Shown one piece after another: positions 46,583 through 58,540 of a stretch of DNA of 64,000 nt. Under the pieces are notes generated by a model. It saw only the letters and a program-made list of their open reading frames with translations, made no database searches and was not told the origin of the DNA. Source of the DNA: Lepas anatifera (lineage: Eukaryota > Arthropoda > Thecostraca > Lepadidae). The translations under genes were made by a program, and so were the position numbers. Every line of letters starts with the position of its first letter. Position 1 is the stretch's first letter. The stretch is from assembly GCA_034440635.1 (NCBI GenBank), contig JAOTON010001598.1:372001-436000 (forward strand), given 5' to 3'.

Positions 46583-47616
46583 TTAACCCTCGCCCCACCG
46601 GGGGGCCATCGATGGCCCCCTAAGGTTTTTCCGGGATAGCAGAAAAACGACGAGGCGCAGCACCGCGGTTGAGGGCTCTATCTCTCACTGCATCATTTTC
46701 CCATCATCCCTGAAATTTTTTATCCCGGGTCACCCAAGGTCAGGTCACCAGACGAGGTCAACCAAGGTCACCTCACTTCACTTTAGAGCTCTGTAAGAGC
46801 TACATTTCAAAGTCGATCGATTTGAAACTTCCTACACTTCATGACCCCTCCAGGTTCTACAAGGTGTATATCCGGGATTTTTCGATTTCGTGCCCTGAGG
46901 TCAGGTCACGAGGCGACCTCTCCCATTGGAAAAGCATGGGGAAAAGCTATTTCATGATATAAAAGCCACAAAAATGATTGCAAATACTCAGACTGCTCAG
47001 AACAACGTTTTTGGACACCCTTCCACGGATCCCAGGGGTCATATTTGCCCTTTGACTTTTCCAAGGTCATCCAAGGTCACCAGAGGTCAAAAACAGTATT
47101 TTGACAATAACTTTTGACCTAATTGAGCTAGAGCGGTGAAACAAACACCATCGTGTTTGTCTTGTCACTGGCTTTCATTTGATATACGGCAAGGTCACTT
47201 TCTGACCTTTCGTGACCTCAGGTCATATTAGGTCACAAGGTGACCTCTGGCGGTCAAACCACTGGCGGGAGGTCCTTACGTTCCACATAGCGGAAAAAGT
47301 ACTGGCAATTTTCTATCAAATGTGATTTACCAGACCTTAATAGCTCTAATGGCATAAGAGTTATACCCAGTTTGCTTAAGCATTGCATATTTGAGTGAAA
47401 ATAGCCGATCTTGACCTAATTTGACCTCTGGAGGTCAAACCATTGACCTGAGCACTAAAACATGCGAAGTGATTTCTTACTGAATTTACGCGAGCTTTCT
47501 ATTGCACTTTGCAGATTTGCGCTAACGCCCATATTTTCGGAGTTAGAGGGGGGGCCATCGATGGCCCCCCCGGTGGGGCGAAGGTGGCGCCGGACCCCCG
47601 GTGGGGCGCGGGTTAA
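46583..47616 (+). mobile_element. piggyBac-like MITE, second family (copy G)
   Basis: TTAA on both sides; ends CCCTCGCCCCACCGGGG and CCCCGGTGGGGCGCGGG. Subterminal GGCCATCGATGGCC palindrome at each end, GCGAAGGTGGCGCC block near the right end. About 20 AGGTCA/TGACCT hexamers occur in 1 kb, including AGGTCACAAGGTGACCT. The CCCT start after TTAA matches piggyBac-type ends. Confidence 0.9.
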
Positions 47617-47793
47617 ACAAATCTCAAGGAAAACCTCTTTGGTTATTCTGTCAACACTTAGCAGTTTTTTCGTAATGTACGCAAATAAAATCACGAAGCA
47701 AACACATTCATCAATATTATTTTATTTTTCTGACGGATAATATATATCTCTCAATTTTCATCACTCAATTTGTTGGGTTGACCGTCTCTTTAT

Positions 47794-47940
47794 AGGGAAT
47801 GTGGCACCTTTATAACGCAATTTTAACTGAGATAGCCAAGTTGTAAAACTTGCCGGAAAACTCAACATATCATTTGTCTCGGAATTCGAAATTTCCGTAG
47901 AACAAAGCTAGAAACCTACCTGAAATGTACCCAAAATGTA
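47794..47940 (+). mobile_element. left-end fragment of TTAAAGGG MITE
   Basis: Matches the left part of the element at 32571 (AGGGAATGTGGCACCTTTAT, CATATCATTTGTCT, AACCTACCTGAAAT), then stops where the Mab-21-like gene's 3' region begins. Confidence 0.65.
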
Positions 47941-49993
47941 CCAGCACCAGCACCAGCAGTCGCCACCCCTGCCGCTCTATCTTCGTAGTCTCCGCTCTAG
48001 GTGGGGCTTCAGTCCCCAGGAATCCTGAAGGCATAACCGCAGCCGCTCCCGGTCCTCTTCTTCCTCGCTGTTTGGCCTTCGGTGACGAACGTAAACATCG
48101 TGACGTTCGACCAATTCCCTGGAAATCACTGCTGTCCATATCAGTGGGACGATTTTTATCCGCACCAATACGAGTTACCTTGAAACAGTCATTCCACTCG
48201 TTTCTCGCTTCTTCTGAAAGCATCAGTGCCGTCTTATCCCACCATTGACTAGCTTCTGGACGGAACTGGGGCAGGTGCCGCAGCAGCCGCGGCATGTCCG
48301 CCACGATCCCAGCCAAAGCTCGTGGAGTGACTGCCGACGGTCCCCCCTTCCGCTGGCCAGGCAGACTCCATCCCACACGCCTTGAACACGGCCTCCGCTC
48401 TTCTTCCGAACACCCTGTTGAAGTCCTCTGCAGTCAGCAGTTCCATCAGAGGCGCTGCGTCCCAGGTCCAGCTGTCATCGCCGGCCGGAGTCAGCTGCGC
48501 GCGGCGTACCACGTGCTCCGGCGCCACCGTCAGCGCCTTCAACAACACCAGATGCATGTTGTACCGCCAGCTGATCCTGTACTCAATGTGTTTCACATAG
48601 CGCCTGCCCAGTAGTGTGATCGGACCTGTCCATAGCAGTATCCTCGCCTTCAGGGCGCAGTCCCGGTACGCGTAGAACAAACAATCGTCAATGCCCAGTA
48701 CCAAGATCACGCGCGCTAGGTGTGTGCACAAACTATTTTCTTGGCAAGGACTATTCCGGCCACCGGCATACACTATTTTGTCCAGCAAGAGCTTAGGTAC
48801 GCTTTTGTGGATGTATTCCCAAGGAAGCCGACTGAACTGCGCCTTTATCTTCTTCACCGCATTTGTTATTTTTACCCATTCCTCCTCCGGCGTCGACTTC
48901 AGCACGTTTATGCTAATCATAAGGAAGCACGGTAGCTTACGAGATTCTAAACATGTTTCCAGATGTTCAAGCACAGAGATGGCTGCATGATACAGATTGA
49001 TCCAATAGATCTGGGGCATATCGTGCCAGAGCCACATTGCTGTAGTTATTATATAGTATGACTTCAATGCCTCACCCTCTGGACCCATATGTTGTTTGCA
49101 AGCCTTTAGAATGATAATGGCGTGCTTTAGAATTGGAGCCATGTAAAGGAGGATGAGTGTCTCGGCCTGTGAGAAAGACACTCGCCATTCCTGTTCTTCA
49201 GTTGGACTTCCCGGTAGCCCTACCGGAACCAGATTAACTCCAAAATCCTGTATTTTTCTCACCACGTTTGGTGGCATGTTCAAATTGTGCAGCCGTTCAA
49301 ACGCATCCTTCTCAGGCCAGAAGCCCAGTCTTACGCAGGGCACGTAGTCTTCGCTCGGATGAATATAACTGTACCGGTAGCTCGCTGCCGGTCCGTGATC
49401 CGCAATTATAGTTGCGGTGCTCTGTGCCCCATGTATCCTCGTAACTTGCTGTATGATCCGACGCGGGTACTCGGCAGTGAACAGCAGCGGCTCCACGTGC
49501 CTGCAGCCCGCTCGCGGCTCTTGCTTCAGCAGGTAAAGCCAGCGTTCCCTGTGGGTGTAAGTCTAAGCCGCAGCGACCCTGGAGAGGTTGCCGGTTCACC
49601 TGCTGTTCGCCCCTTCACCCACTCCACTGGCCCGAACTCACACATATAATCCTCGTCGGATTCCTCTATGTGGATTCCCGGTACCCGACTGCCCGACAGA
49701 TGCATGTCCAGCAGCTGTAAACGCCCCGAGCAAGAAGGGCACGGCGGAGGAAACACGTCCTGTTGTGCTTGCACCGTGGCATTGAAGATAGGTACGCGAA
49801 ATTTAAACCGGAAGAAATCGGGGTAGTTAAGCCTCTTCATCAGCACAATGAAGAGCGCTACCTCTGTCACCGGCGGCTCGTGCTCTGGAAGGAAAGGCAT
49901 GCTGACTAAACTGCTTAGGACAAACCCAACTGTTTGGTTTGCTAACCCCGGATCGAGTCTCACAACACTGCGGTCGCGGTCGGATGTTGTCAT
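47870..49993 (-). pseudogene. Mab-21/cGAS-like nucleotidyltransferase homologue with two frame breaks
   Basis: The ATG at 49993 opens the N-terminal frame (to 49526), with HLSGSRVPGI at about residues 99-107 and SDEDYM at 112-117, matching the GS and Asp-x-Asp catalytic signature. Near 49540-49575 the frame changes. The second frame (open to 48249) has SEDYVPCVRLGFWP (third acidic residue plus the family's VP..WP motif), then WRVSFSQAETLIL and LKACKQHM typical of the Mab-21 C-terminal helical domain. Near 48290-48376, probably at a six-C run (48342-48347), it shifts again to WWDKTALMLSEEARNEWNDCF. Related proteins make cyclic-nucleotide or related signals in innate immunity, or act in development; which applies here is unknown. 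All three acidic positions look present. It could be a live gene with assembly errors or an intron, or a recent pseudogene. Confidence 0.75.
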
Positions 49994-50134
49994 AGCGTAC
50001 ACACTGAACGGTGAAACGGGTACAGACCAGGTCCCACTCGGTAGGCGCTGGCCGTAGATGTCTCCAGTTGAACCACAGCTGATGGACTAGCTGTACCGAG
50101 TGCTGCCGAGCTAGGGCATCAGCTTGCCCCGCGA

Positions 50135-50426
50135 CAGCGGCGGATGCAGACCCGAGTTTTGGGGGCCAAACCCATGTCTACCTCTCCTCCTGGGGGGGTG
50201 GGATGTGCAATTTGGGTGCCCGACAGACCGATAAGCTACCTCTCCAAGTACTTGATTGCTCTCCAGGGGGGGATGGGAGGGAAGATTTTTGTGCTACAGA
50301 CCCAGTGTAAACACCTTTTTCAAAACAAATTCCGGTGTTTGGGGGACCAAAAGATACTTTAGCCCCCTCCAGCGCTTTGGGGGAGGGGCCATGGCCGGAA
50401 TACCCCCCCCCTGCGTCCGCCAATGC
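50135..50426. mobile_element. possible diverged hAT-like MITE
   Basis: Starts CAGCGGCGGATGCAGACCC and ends CTGCGTCCGCCAATG, similar to the ends of the 160-bp MITE family but longer and diverged inside. Tentative. Confidence 0.4.
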
Positions 50427-51071
50427 CCCGCAATAGGTACCTGAGTCAGCAGTATCGGTGGAGGGTAAGGTATCACAATCACTGCGATAACACAGCTTCT
50501 CGTTGTTTTTGTCATGTCAGGCTTGTCATGTCAGGCTTGTTTTTGGAAACTGCTATTATGAAGACAAAATAACATTGACTTTAGCAAGGTCAAATCATCG
50601 TGCGTAAATACGAATTATTAAGGGTACCCAGGCCCAGGTTGAATTTGGAGACTTTTCAGAATGCTCGTTCAGTTTCCTTTTACCGTATTTGTATTTATCG
50701 AACATTGCGCTTCATCGCAGTGGCTGTTCCAATGACGTCTCCATGAGTATACTAATCTCCACACTATGGAAGGAGATGGTGTAGGATAAGGATGGTTGAG
50801 TGTGAGGATTGGGATAAGGAACGCCCAGGGCGAGGCAGCACAGCCACAGTGGCGCACAGAGTTTTGAACTGAGTATCATATGACTTATAACCAGGGAGTA
50901 AATTATAACCAATAGCTTGAATAATATCACCAATTTGGAATACTAGCTGCTATGTTTATTTAAAATCCTTTCAAATATATCATCTTAGCTCTGAATCTTA
51001 CTAATCTAACCCTATCCACTTATTATTGAGGTGCATCATGATTTGACGGGCTACTTGTAACCAATTTAGCT
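50427..51071. other. unrecognised non-coding DNA
   Basis: A 14-bp direct repeat (TCATGTCAGGCTTG) is at about 50513-50540. No gene was recognised. Confidence 0.35.
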
Positions 51072-51073
51072 GC

Positions 51074-51283
51074 CGCCCCAGTAGCTCAGTTGGTAGAGCG
51101 TTGGGCTCCGGCTCGCTGCTCAGAAACATGCAGTGGCAGTGTATGTCCAATTGTCCAGGCATGGGATCGGTTCCCCTGAGACGGTCCGGCGCTCAATAGT
51201 TTAGCTGACGTAGGTCACCGGGAAACTGACTGGTGAGAGGGTGACCTGAGCGGCGGGCGGCCGTCCCTGTGCTTTGTGGGACG
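51074..51283 (+). mobile_element. tRNA-like SINE head of another type
   Basis: CCCCAGTAGCTCAGTTGGTAG is a clear pol III box A in a tRNA-like 5' half, followed by GGGATCGGTTCCCC as a weak box B. The anticodon arm holds an insertion, so it is not a functional tRNA. The following GC-rich body to the MITE border may belong to the same SINE. Confidence 0.5.
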
Positions 51284-52127
51284 TTAACACGCGCATTGAC
51301 GGGGGTGGGTACCCGCCCCCTCGGGTTTTTCGGAGATAGCAGAAAAACGGCGGCGTGTAGCGCCACCGTACTTGGTATGCCTTTTCCTCATCCTTTTTAC
51401 AACTTCTGTGAAAATTTTAAGGTTAGGTCATGTCAGGTCAGGTCACCAGTACAGGTCAAGTGACCCGACCTCAAAAAAGTTTAAGATAGCATAAGTCGAA
51501 GCAGGGTGAACTTATCCGATTGAAACTCATATCACATAATGGCCCCACCGAGTTCTCTAAAATATGTTGCGGTATTTTTTATATCGATGACCTAAGGTCA
51601 GGTACGAGGCATGACCTCTCCATTGGAAAAACATGAGAAAAATGTTTTTTTACGGAATTACTCAGTAACGGATGGTGATAGAGCATTTATTTTAGCTGCA
51701 TTAGACTCGCCTGGGCTTTGCGGTTCTAATGATATGCTTTTTATATAATTTGACCCTGACCTGACCTCAGGTCAGGTCAAATTCTTGATATGATCTAGCA
51801 AGGTCAAATTATATATCATTCGATTTGGCTTTCTGAGAGGATTCATAAGGTTCAAGTCGTTTTGCTCCATCTTTACTTGTTCAGATGTAATGGCCGAAAA
51901 ACTGAATTTACATGTTATCCCTATGACGGCATGTTTTGACCTCTCGTGACCTTAAATGTGACCTGACAAAAAAATGGTACAAATGTTTTCGATGGAGAAG
52001 TGAATGGGAAACCCAACGCCGTTTACCGTTTTTCGCTACTCTACCGTGGTTCTCGAGATCTTGGGGGGCGGGTACCCGCCCCCGTCAATGCGAAGGTGGC
52101 TCAGACCCCCGTCAATGCGCGTGTTAA
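51284..52127 (+). mobile_element. piggyBac-like MITE copy D (best-preserved, reference)
   Basis: TTAA-flanked on both sides. Left end CACGCGCATTGACGG; right end CCCCCGTCAATGCGCGTG. A GGGTACCC palindromic block lies inside each end, and a GGCGGCG hairpin lies near the left. The body holds about fifteen AGGTCA/TGACCT hexamers, including a perfect palindrome of two TGACCT and two AGGTCA half-sites near 51757-51779 and an everted TGACCTAAGGTCA near 51589. No transposase is encoded. Copies A, B and C belong to the same family. Confidence 0.93.
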
Positions 52128-52163
52128 ACTATGGCTTCTAACACTTAAACCAACACAGCAGGC

Positions 52164-52204
52164 AGATGAACGCGTTTCGACAAAAATTGTCTTCTTCAGC
52201 ATCT
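52164..52204 (-). ncRNA. hammerhead ribozyme motif, left arm
   Basis: Read on the minus strand: stem I AGATG/CATCT, core CTGAAGA, stem II GACAA/TTGTC (five pairs), GAAA, palindromic ACGCGT stem III, and a U before CATCT at the cleavage position. This arm has the better stem II of the two. Confidence 0.82.
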
Positions 52205-52729
52205 ATGGTAGGAGGGATAAGGAACCCGTCATCAAGATATGCAGCCGTTTCATCGTTTGGTTTTTGTGCAAAATTATCGTGCGACAGAACTATAAAGGCA
52301 CCGTTTTGAGGATATTCCAATATCGCTTCTTGAATTATTCTATAATGTATACAAGCAAGCTGAGACATTCTAGACTTATTACTGTTCTAAATAATGTTAT
52401 ATTTTTATTTTATCATTATTATTGTTTTTGTTATTTTCATATAAACTAATAATAATAACAAAATAATAATGATGATATTATATAAACTAATAATAATAAT
52501 AAAAACAATAATGATGATAAAATAAAAATAGAACATTATTTAGAACAGTGATAAGTCTAGAATGTCTCGAAGCTTGCTTGTATACCTTATAGAATAATTC
52601 AAGAAGCGATATTGGAATATCCTCAAAAACGGTGCCTTTATAGTTCTGTCGCACGATAATTTTGCACAAAAAACCAAACGATGAAACTGTTGCATGTCTT
52701 GATGACGGGTTCCTTATCCCTCCTACCAT

Positions 52730-52770
52730 AGATGCTGAAGAACACAATTTTTGTCGAAACGCGTTCATCT
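52730..52770 (+). ncRNA. hammerhead ribozyme motif, right arm
   Basis: Stem I AGATG (52730-52734) pairs with CATCT (52766-52770). Core CTGAAGA 52735-52741, stem II ACAA/TTGT (52744-52747 with 52751-52754), GAAA 52756-52759, palindromic ACGCGT 52759-52764 as stem III, cleavage nucleotide T52765. One stem II pair is lost compared with the left arm. Confidence 0.8.
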
Positions 52771-52833
52771 GCCTGCTGTGTTGGTTTAAGTGTTAATATC
52801 TGTCAAACCACTGTTATACAATATGGCTTCTAA

Positions 52834-53934
52834 ATTAACCCTCCATTGAGAGAGTTGCTCGTTCGGGTGGTGGGGTCGGGGTCTCCGTGACAAGTCCCTT
52901 GATGACTTAAGTGAGACTCCGGCTCCAGCAGCCGTACTAGGAACAATTTGAACAAACATTTATATAAAAGATCATCCAAAGCAGATTTCTGCGAACCATG
53001 TATCTGTCTTCAATCCATAGTTTCGAATACCTCACCAATGTTCAAATATTTTAATGTAGTGCATCACTAATTGCTGGCGTTCATCATTCAATCTCGTCCT
53101 ATTATATGTTAGATTTGTCTCACGGTAAATATCGCTCAGCACATTCTTTGGGTGCCTTACAGGCCCAGATGACGTGTTGCACGGTGGTTCATATATATAG
53201 CGTATTAGCTGATAGAAGCAGATTTATGGGTTGCAGACAAAAGGACGTAAGGAAGAGGTTCGTATGGCTGCTGTACGTACACAAAAGTTCGTATGACTAA
53301 AGTGCGTCTCGCTAAAGTGCGTAGGGTATAATGTTCGTAAAGGAAAAAATGCAATTCGAAAAATTTCGCACGGTATAAAGTGCGTGAAGTAAAATATTCG
53401 TAATGAAAATGTACATATAAATGAAGTTCAAATGGCATAACGTGCGTAAGGCAACATGCTTGTAATGGAAGAAGTACGTTCAAAAACTTAGTATGACACA
53501 AAGTATGAGAAGGTTTGTATGTGGGAACGGCTCCTAGGTGCACTTCACCCTCTCATCTCTATCTCTGCATTTTCAGGTGGCGCTTCTGGCACATTCAATC
53601 TTCAATGTTTCACACTCTGCAAGTACCTGTGTCTGTTCTGATGTGATGAATGTAGTTATTGCTGAATACATGTGTCATGGTTTCGATGTACGATAGAGCT
53701 TTGCGTATGCCTTCTCTAAGAAAACTATCCGAATGCAACACAAATTGATATGCAAATTCAGGCGAAACGGAAAGGGCAAGTATCACGCTGCCTCACGGTT
53801 GGAATGTGGTGAAAATATAATATCAGATTATATACAGAAGAGCTCGTAAGATAAAGAATACGTAGTCAGAACATGCTGTATACATACTCCCATTATTTCC
53901 TGTGAAGTTATTGACTCAAGTCTGAAAACCTGCG
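52834..53934. other. unrecognised DNA with short CGTA-phrase repeats
   Basis: Between 53230 and 53530 short phrases such as GTTCGTA, AAGTGCGTA and AATGTTCGTA recur at irregular spacing, like a decayed minisatellite. The 112-codon minus-strand frame across it (53205-53543) is repetitive and not a credible gene. Confidence 0.4.
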
Positions 53935-54290
53935 TAAGTAGTCCCAGATGACCTCTCAGAGGTCACAGGCCAAAACTCGCAACATGACCCTGCAGATAGG
54001 GGCCTATGATAGCACGTTTTGGTGAATAGGAAGATATTCTAATCCGTATCTACAAAAATAGAGACAATTTCGGTTAATTCCGGTTTTTCTCATGCATTTC
54101 CCATGGAGAGGTCATGACCCGTACCTGACCCTAGGTCATTGACATAAAAGATCCCGTTGCCACAATTTTTTAACTTGGTCGGCCTGGGCGCTATATGACC
54201 ACGAAGGACCACTAAGCGCACCCCTAAACCTAATAATTAATAAATACTTGGTCGGCCCATTATGTGATATGACCATCGCATAAATAGAAC
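53935..54290 (-). mobile_element. fragment of AGGTCA-rich piggyBac-like MITE
   Basis: Contains GATGACCTCTCAGAGGTCAC, ATTTCCCATGGAGAGGTCAT, CCTGACCCTAGGTCATTGA and GGTCGGCCCATTATGTGATA, all recognisable from the minus strand of family E/D copies. It has no terminal repeats, and unrelated sequence separates some blocks. Confidence 0.6.
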
Positions 54291-54856
54291 TAACCTACTT
54301 TCACTGGTGCCACTCGAAACATTTTTGGAGATGAGTTTACTGGATCGGACCTAGTGCCCTCACCTGAAATCACCCAAACGCAGCACTTTCAGAGAGGCTG
54401 ATGAATCGAGCAGCGATAAGGTATAGGTAAGGTAGCGATAAGGTAGGAATTACCGGCTGTACCGGCCCGCCGTTGTTTGTGGCTCCGGGAAAACATGAGA
54501 TGGGGTTCAAGCACGCCCATTGGAGTGACGATTAAGTGAGCCCACCTTGGTAATAGGGGAAAGGACAAAGGCCTAAGTTAAGTCCTGCAATGTTGGGGAC
54601 CTCCACCAGGTTCACCAGTTGATGCCAGCCTCGCTTTCAGAGCAATGTGTTTAGGCGCTTCTGTATTGGGAAGATGTACTTGTAACTCAATGAACAGAAT
54701 ATATCAAATTTAAATGCGCCTTCTACATGCAGACATTCCACTAAGCAATCAGCTGTTAACGACGAACCGTTTGAGATAAGCTTTCCACGTTTTATTTCCA
54801 ACATTGGTTCCGCCCGCCGTCGACTCATCAGACTACCACGGCTGTGGTCTGTGGCT

Positions 54857-55920
<1,064 letters not shown>

Positions 55921-55922
55921 AA

Positions 55923-56104
55923 ATGAGGTGGCTTAGTGGATAGCACCCTTGTCTTCTAAGCCACTGGTCCGGGTTCAAGTCCCGGCGGAGCCTCTGAGTA
56001 AGTTGATCTGATCCCCAAAAATCCCTTCCAACAGGGTGAGAGTTGGCGACGCCGTATGACGCTGGCAGTTGTTGCGTCGTTAAACCCCCAAAATTATTTT
56101 TATT
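55923..56104 (+). mobile_element. tRNA-derived SINE (head type 1)
   Basis: Clear box A (GTGGCTTAGTGGATAGC) and box B (GGGTTCAAGTCCCGG), CTTCTAA anticodon-loop-like sequence, body GGCGACGCCGTATG and tail CCCCCAAAATTATTTT. Among the best-preserved copies. Confidence 0.9.
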
Positions 56105-58204
56105 AGGGATACATTTTGGAGGTACCTATGTTGACAGTAAGTTACCCTTGTTTAAATCCGACACAAATGAGAATATACCTTTGAATGGCTTTTTGATGGA
56201 TTCGTTGTGTTTGTCTTATGACCACACAAGGATTGTCTACCTTGTATCGTAAGCCAGCATATTTGAGAGTTCTCGGGAATTCGCTGTCGTAGGTGGCTCC
56301 ATTGACAGGTTATTATGAGTCAAATTTGCGATAGAGCAGAATGAGTGCAAAACAGTGTTTTGCGAGTGTTTGTTCCTTAATGACCTCTTCCCGTTTTATC
56401 TTTTCACACAAACCTTTGAACACATAGTCTCGATAAAGAGTGACATGGGGAGGGTGGTTATCCGCGTTCCTCCGGGTATTTCACACGTTGAATTTAAAGT
56501 TTAGCCGTCATCGTGGACCTTGCTCGTTTGGATGGTGCGGTCATGGTCTCTGAAACGAAAGCATTGAACATCTTTAATAACGAGACACCGAACTCAAAAT
56601 GTCAAACTTGCACTTGAACTGAAAAAAGTTAAAAAGAAGTTCGCATTTTACACTTTGGGCGCTGTTGTCGCTCTCAAAGCTACCAGTCTGCACCACGACA
56701 GTGGGGGCGAGGGATCAAATGGTCAAATTAAGTCCAGTTCGTGAAAAGGCTTTGGCATCGTAGAAAACGCCCTTCTTAAGGCATACGATAAATGAACCGA
56801 GACTTGTGTAACGAAATGTTAAACAATGTCATGCGTTTGTGAAATTTAACCACTTACAAACGGCGAAAGGAATGTTCCCATAGACAGGGCTGTAGCCACG
56901 GATCTTCTTGCACGAGGGAAAACACTGAGAGAGCTTCCAGTTCGCAACTAGCTCCTATTTTGGGCTCCTTCCACGTTTAAATTAGTGGAATAGTGACTGA
57001 CAGCTACCGGGCTCATTAGACTATGATATCTTTTTATCATACAATGGAATCTCATTCACCAAAGTCAAAAAATATCCTGACATGGCAATATACTTGCAAG
57101 CATATTTATAAACAGTTGGCACCGTGCCGTTTTGCCTCTTGCAAACAGTTCCGATGTGCCTTGCTTTGAATTCTGATTCAATTAATTGAAACGTAAAACT
57201 ATTTCATCAATGTTGGCAATCTGTGTTTAAGCGCCACCGTCAAAAATATCAGAGCCAATGAATTTTCAAACATCTGTTGGCGCAAAAAGCTACCACCCTG
57301 TGACCACAAGCTGTTCAGAGTTTATTTCATTGCCTCTCATGTTCCTTGTCACTCATCCCGTCGTAAGAGCTTTCACAGCATTTTCACAAAAGGCTAAATT
57401 GAGAAACCTTCCGCTGAAAAGTCAACGGTCGGGCCAGCAGTGATTGGGTCCATTGCTTCGACGGTGTTGCCCCCTGGTTTTAGATCTGCTGCTCTTCTCC
57501 TGCTGGTTATGGAAATTATGTTTTCCAATGCATAATCGAGATAACAGTTTGAACTACTTTGTTTATGTTACTATTTGTTAAGTTGTTTGGATATGTGCTC
57601 TTGTTTTCAGGGTGGTCTATGCAGGTTCCAGAGACCTGCGCCCAGAAATAGTAAACAGATCCCCCCCCACCTCCGTAATACTTGTCTGAATTGGTAAAAA
57701 TGTATTGGTGCTGCTGTGTGTACAACGCGAATTATAGCAAAGTTGAGACCATATGCTGCCACCTAGACATAGGAGTTAGTAGCGTCCTCTGTGTGCATGT
57801 GCGATGACAAGTTTGTGCTGCCATCTATTTCAGTTATCAAAGCCCCCGCTGAAGCTCTCCCTGCTATCTTTTTCCCACCGTTCGGTTCTTGCCGTGGATA
57901 AATACTGGTAATAAGCACGGATATTCGCAATTTTATCCTTAGTTTTTCAACAAATGTGTACCCTTTGTACGCTATTTTGTTTCAAAAGAAGCTTGATCTT
58001 GTACGAATTTGCCAAGAGTGCAGAAAAGTATTTGCCGTTTATAAACGGTATAGTCTGTTGCAAAGCATCGTTTCTTTGCTCGGGTGTTGCCCCGTCCAGT
58101 GTAGTAAACTTGAGAGCTCCGCTTCAACCATCAATATAATAGTCATCATTGGAGCGTCCTCAAGGCAAAATGATGGCTACCACCAGGAGCGTTGGAACTA
58201 TGTT
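56105..58204. other. unrecognised AT-rich DNA
   Basis: Only short frames, none with a recognised domain. No repeat family shared with the rest of the window was seen. Confidence 0.35.
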
Positions 58205-58336
58205 CAAAGTTGAGGGGGCAGCGGGAATTTTCAAGTCATTTCTTTCCAGTCAACGCCATAGGGTTAATGGTTAAGCATCATGAAAGTTGGGGGGGCAGCT
58301 GCCTCCCCTGCCCCCCGGTTCCTACGTCCCTGGCCA
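58205..58336. repeat. dispersed repeat shared with 3186-3300
   Basis: GTCATTTCTTTCCAGTCAAC and CCATAGGGTTA correspond to similar phrases near 3215-3250. The right edge CCGGTTCCTACGTCCCTGGCC resembles, in complement, the GGGGCGTAGGAACGG phrase at about 59536, so it may be a small MITE end. Confidence 0.45.
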
Positions 58337-58342
58337 CCACTC

Positions 58343-58488
58343 AGCGGATCCAGTAGTTCATTTGGGGGGGACTAGAGGGTTTGAGCCTTCCCCGCCATTG
58401 CCTCGGAACAAGCTCCGGCTATGCCTTTATTATAAGCACTCTGATATTTGGGGGTGGGTACCCGCCCCCTCCCTTGTATGCGCCACTG
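58343..58488. mobile_element. small hAT-like MITE, copy 4
   Basis: CAGCGGATCCAGTAGTTCAT at the left and TTGTATGCGCCACTG at the right; interior GAGCCTTCCCCGCCATTGCC matches copies 2 and 3. Confidence 0.6.
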
Positions 58489-58540
58489 CTGTCACTACGG
58501 TTGAATTATCATACCCCGATAAGGCATGGTGGCCCATGTA

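Larger units (their letters stand above)
52130..52833. mobile_element. coreless Penelope-type inverted pLTR pair with 12-bp target duplication
   Basis: Two inverted arms of about 300 bp (52139-52441 and 52488-52795) face each other around a short AT-rich spacer, and the whole is flanked by TATGGCTTCTAA (52130-52141 and 52822-52833). About 26 bp of extra sequence lies between the right arm and its duplication. Each arm carries a hammerhead motif. No RT frame remains. The first base of the left duplication is only three bases from the TTAA of the MITE at 51284-52127. Confidence 0.82.
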
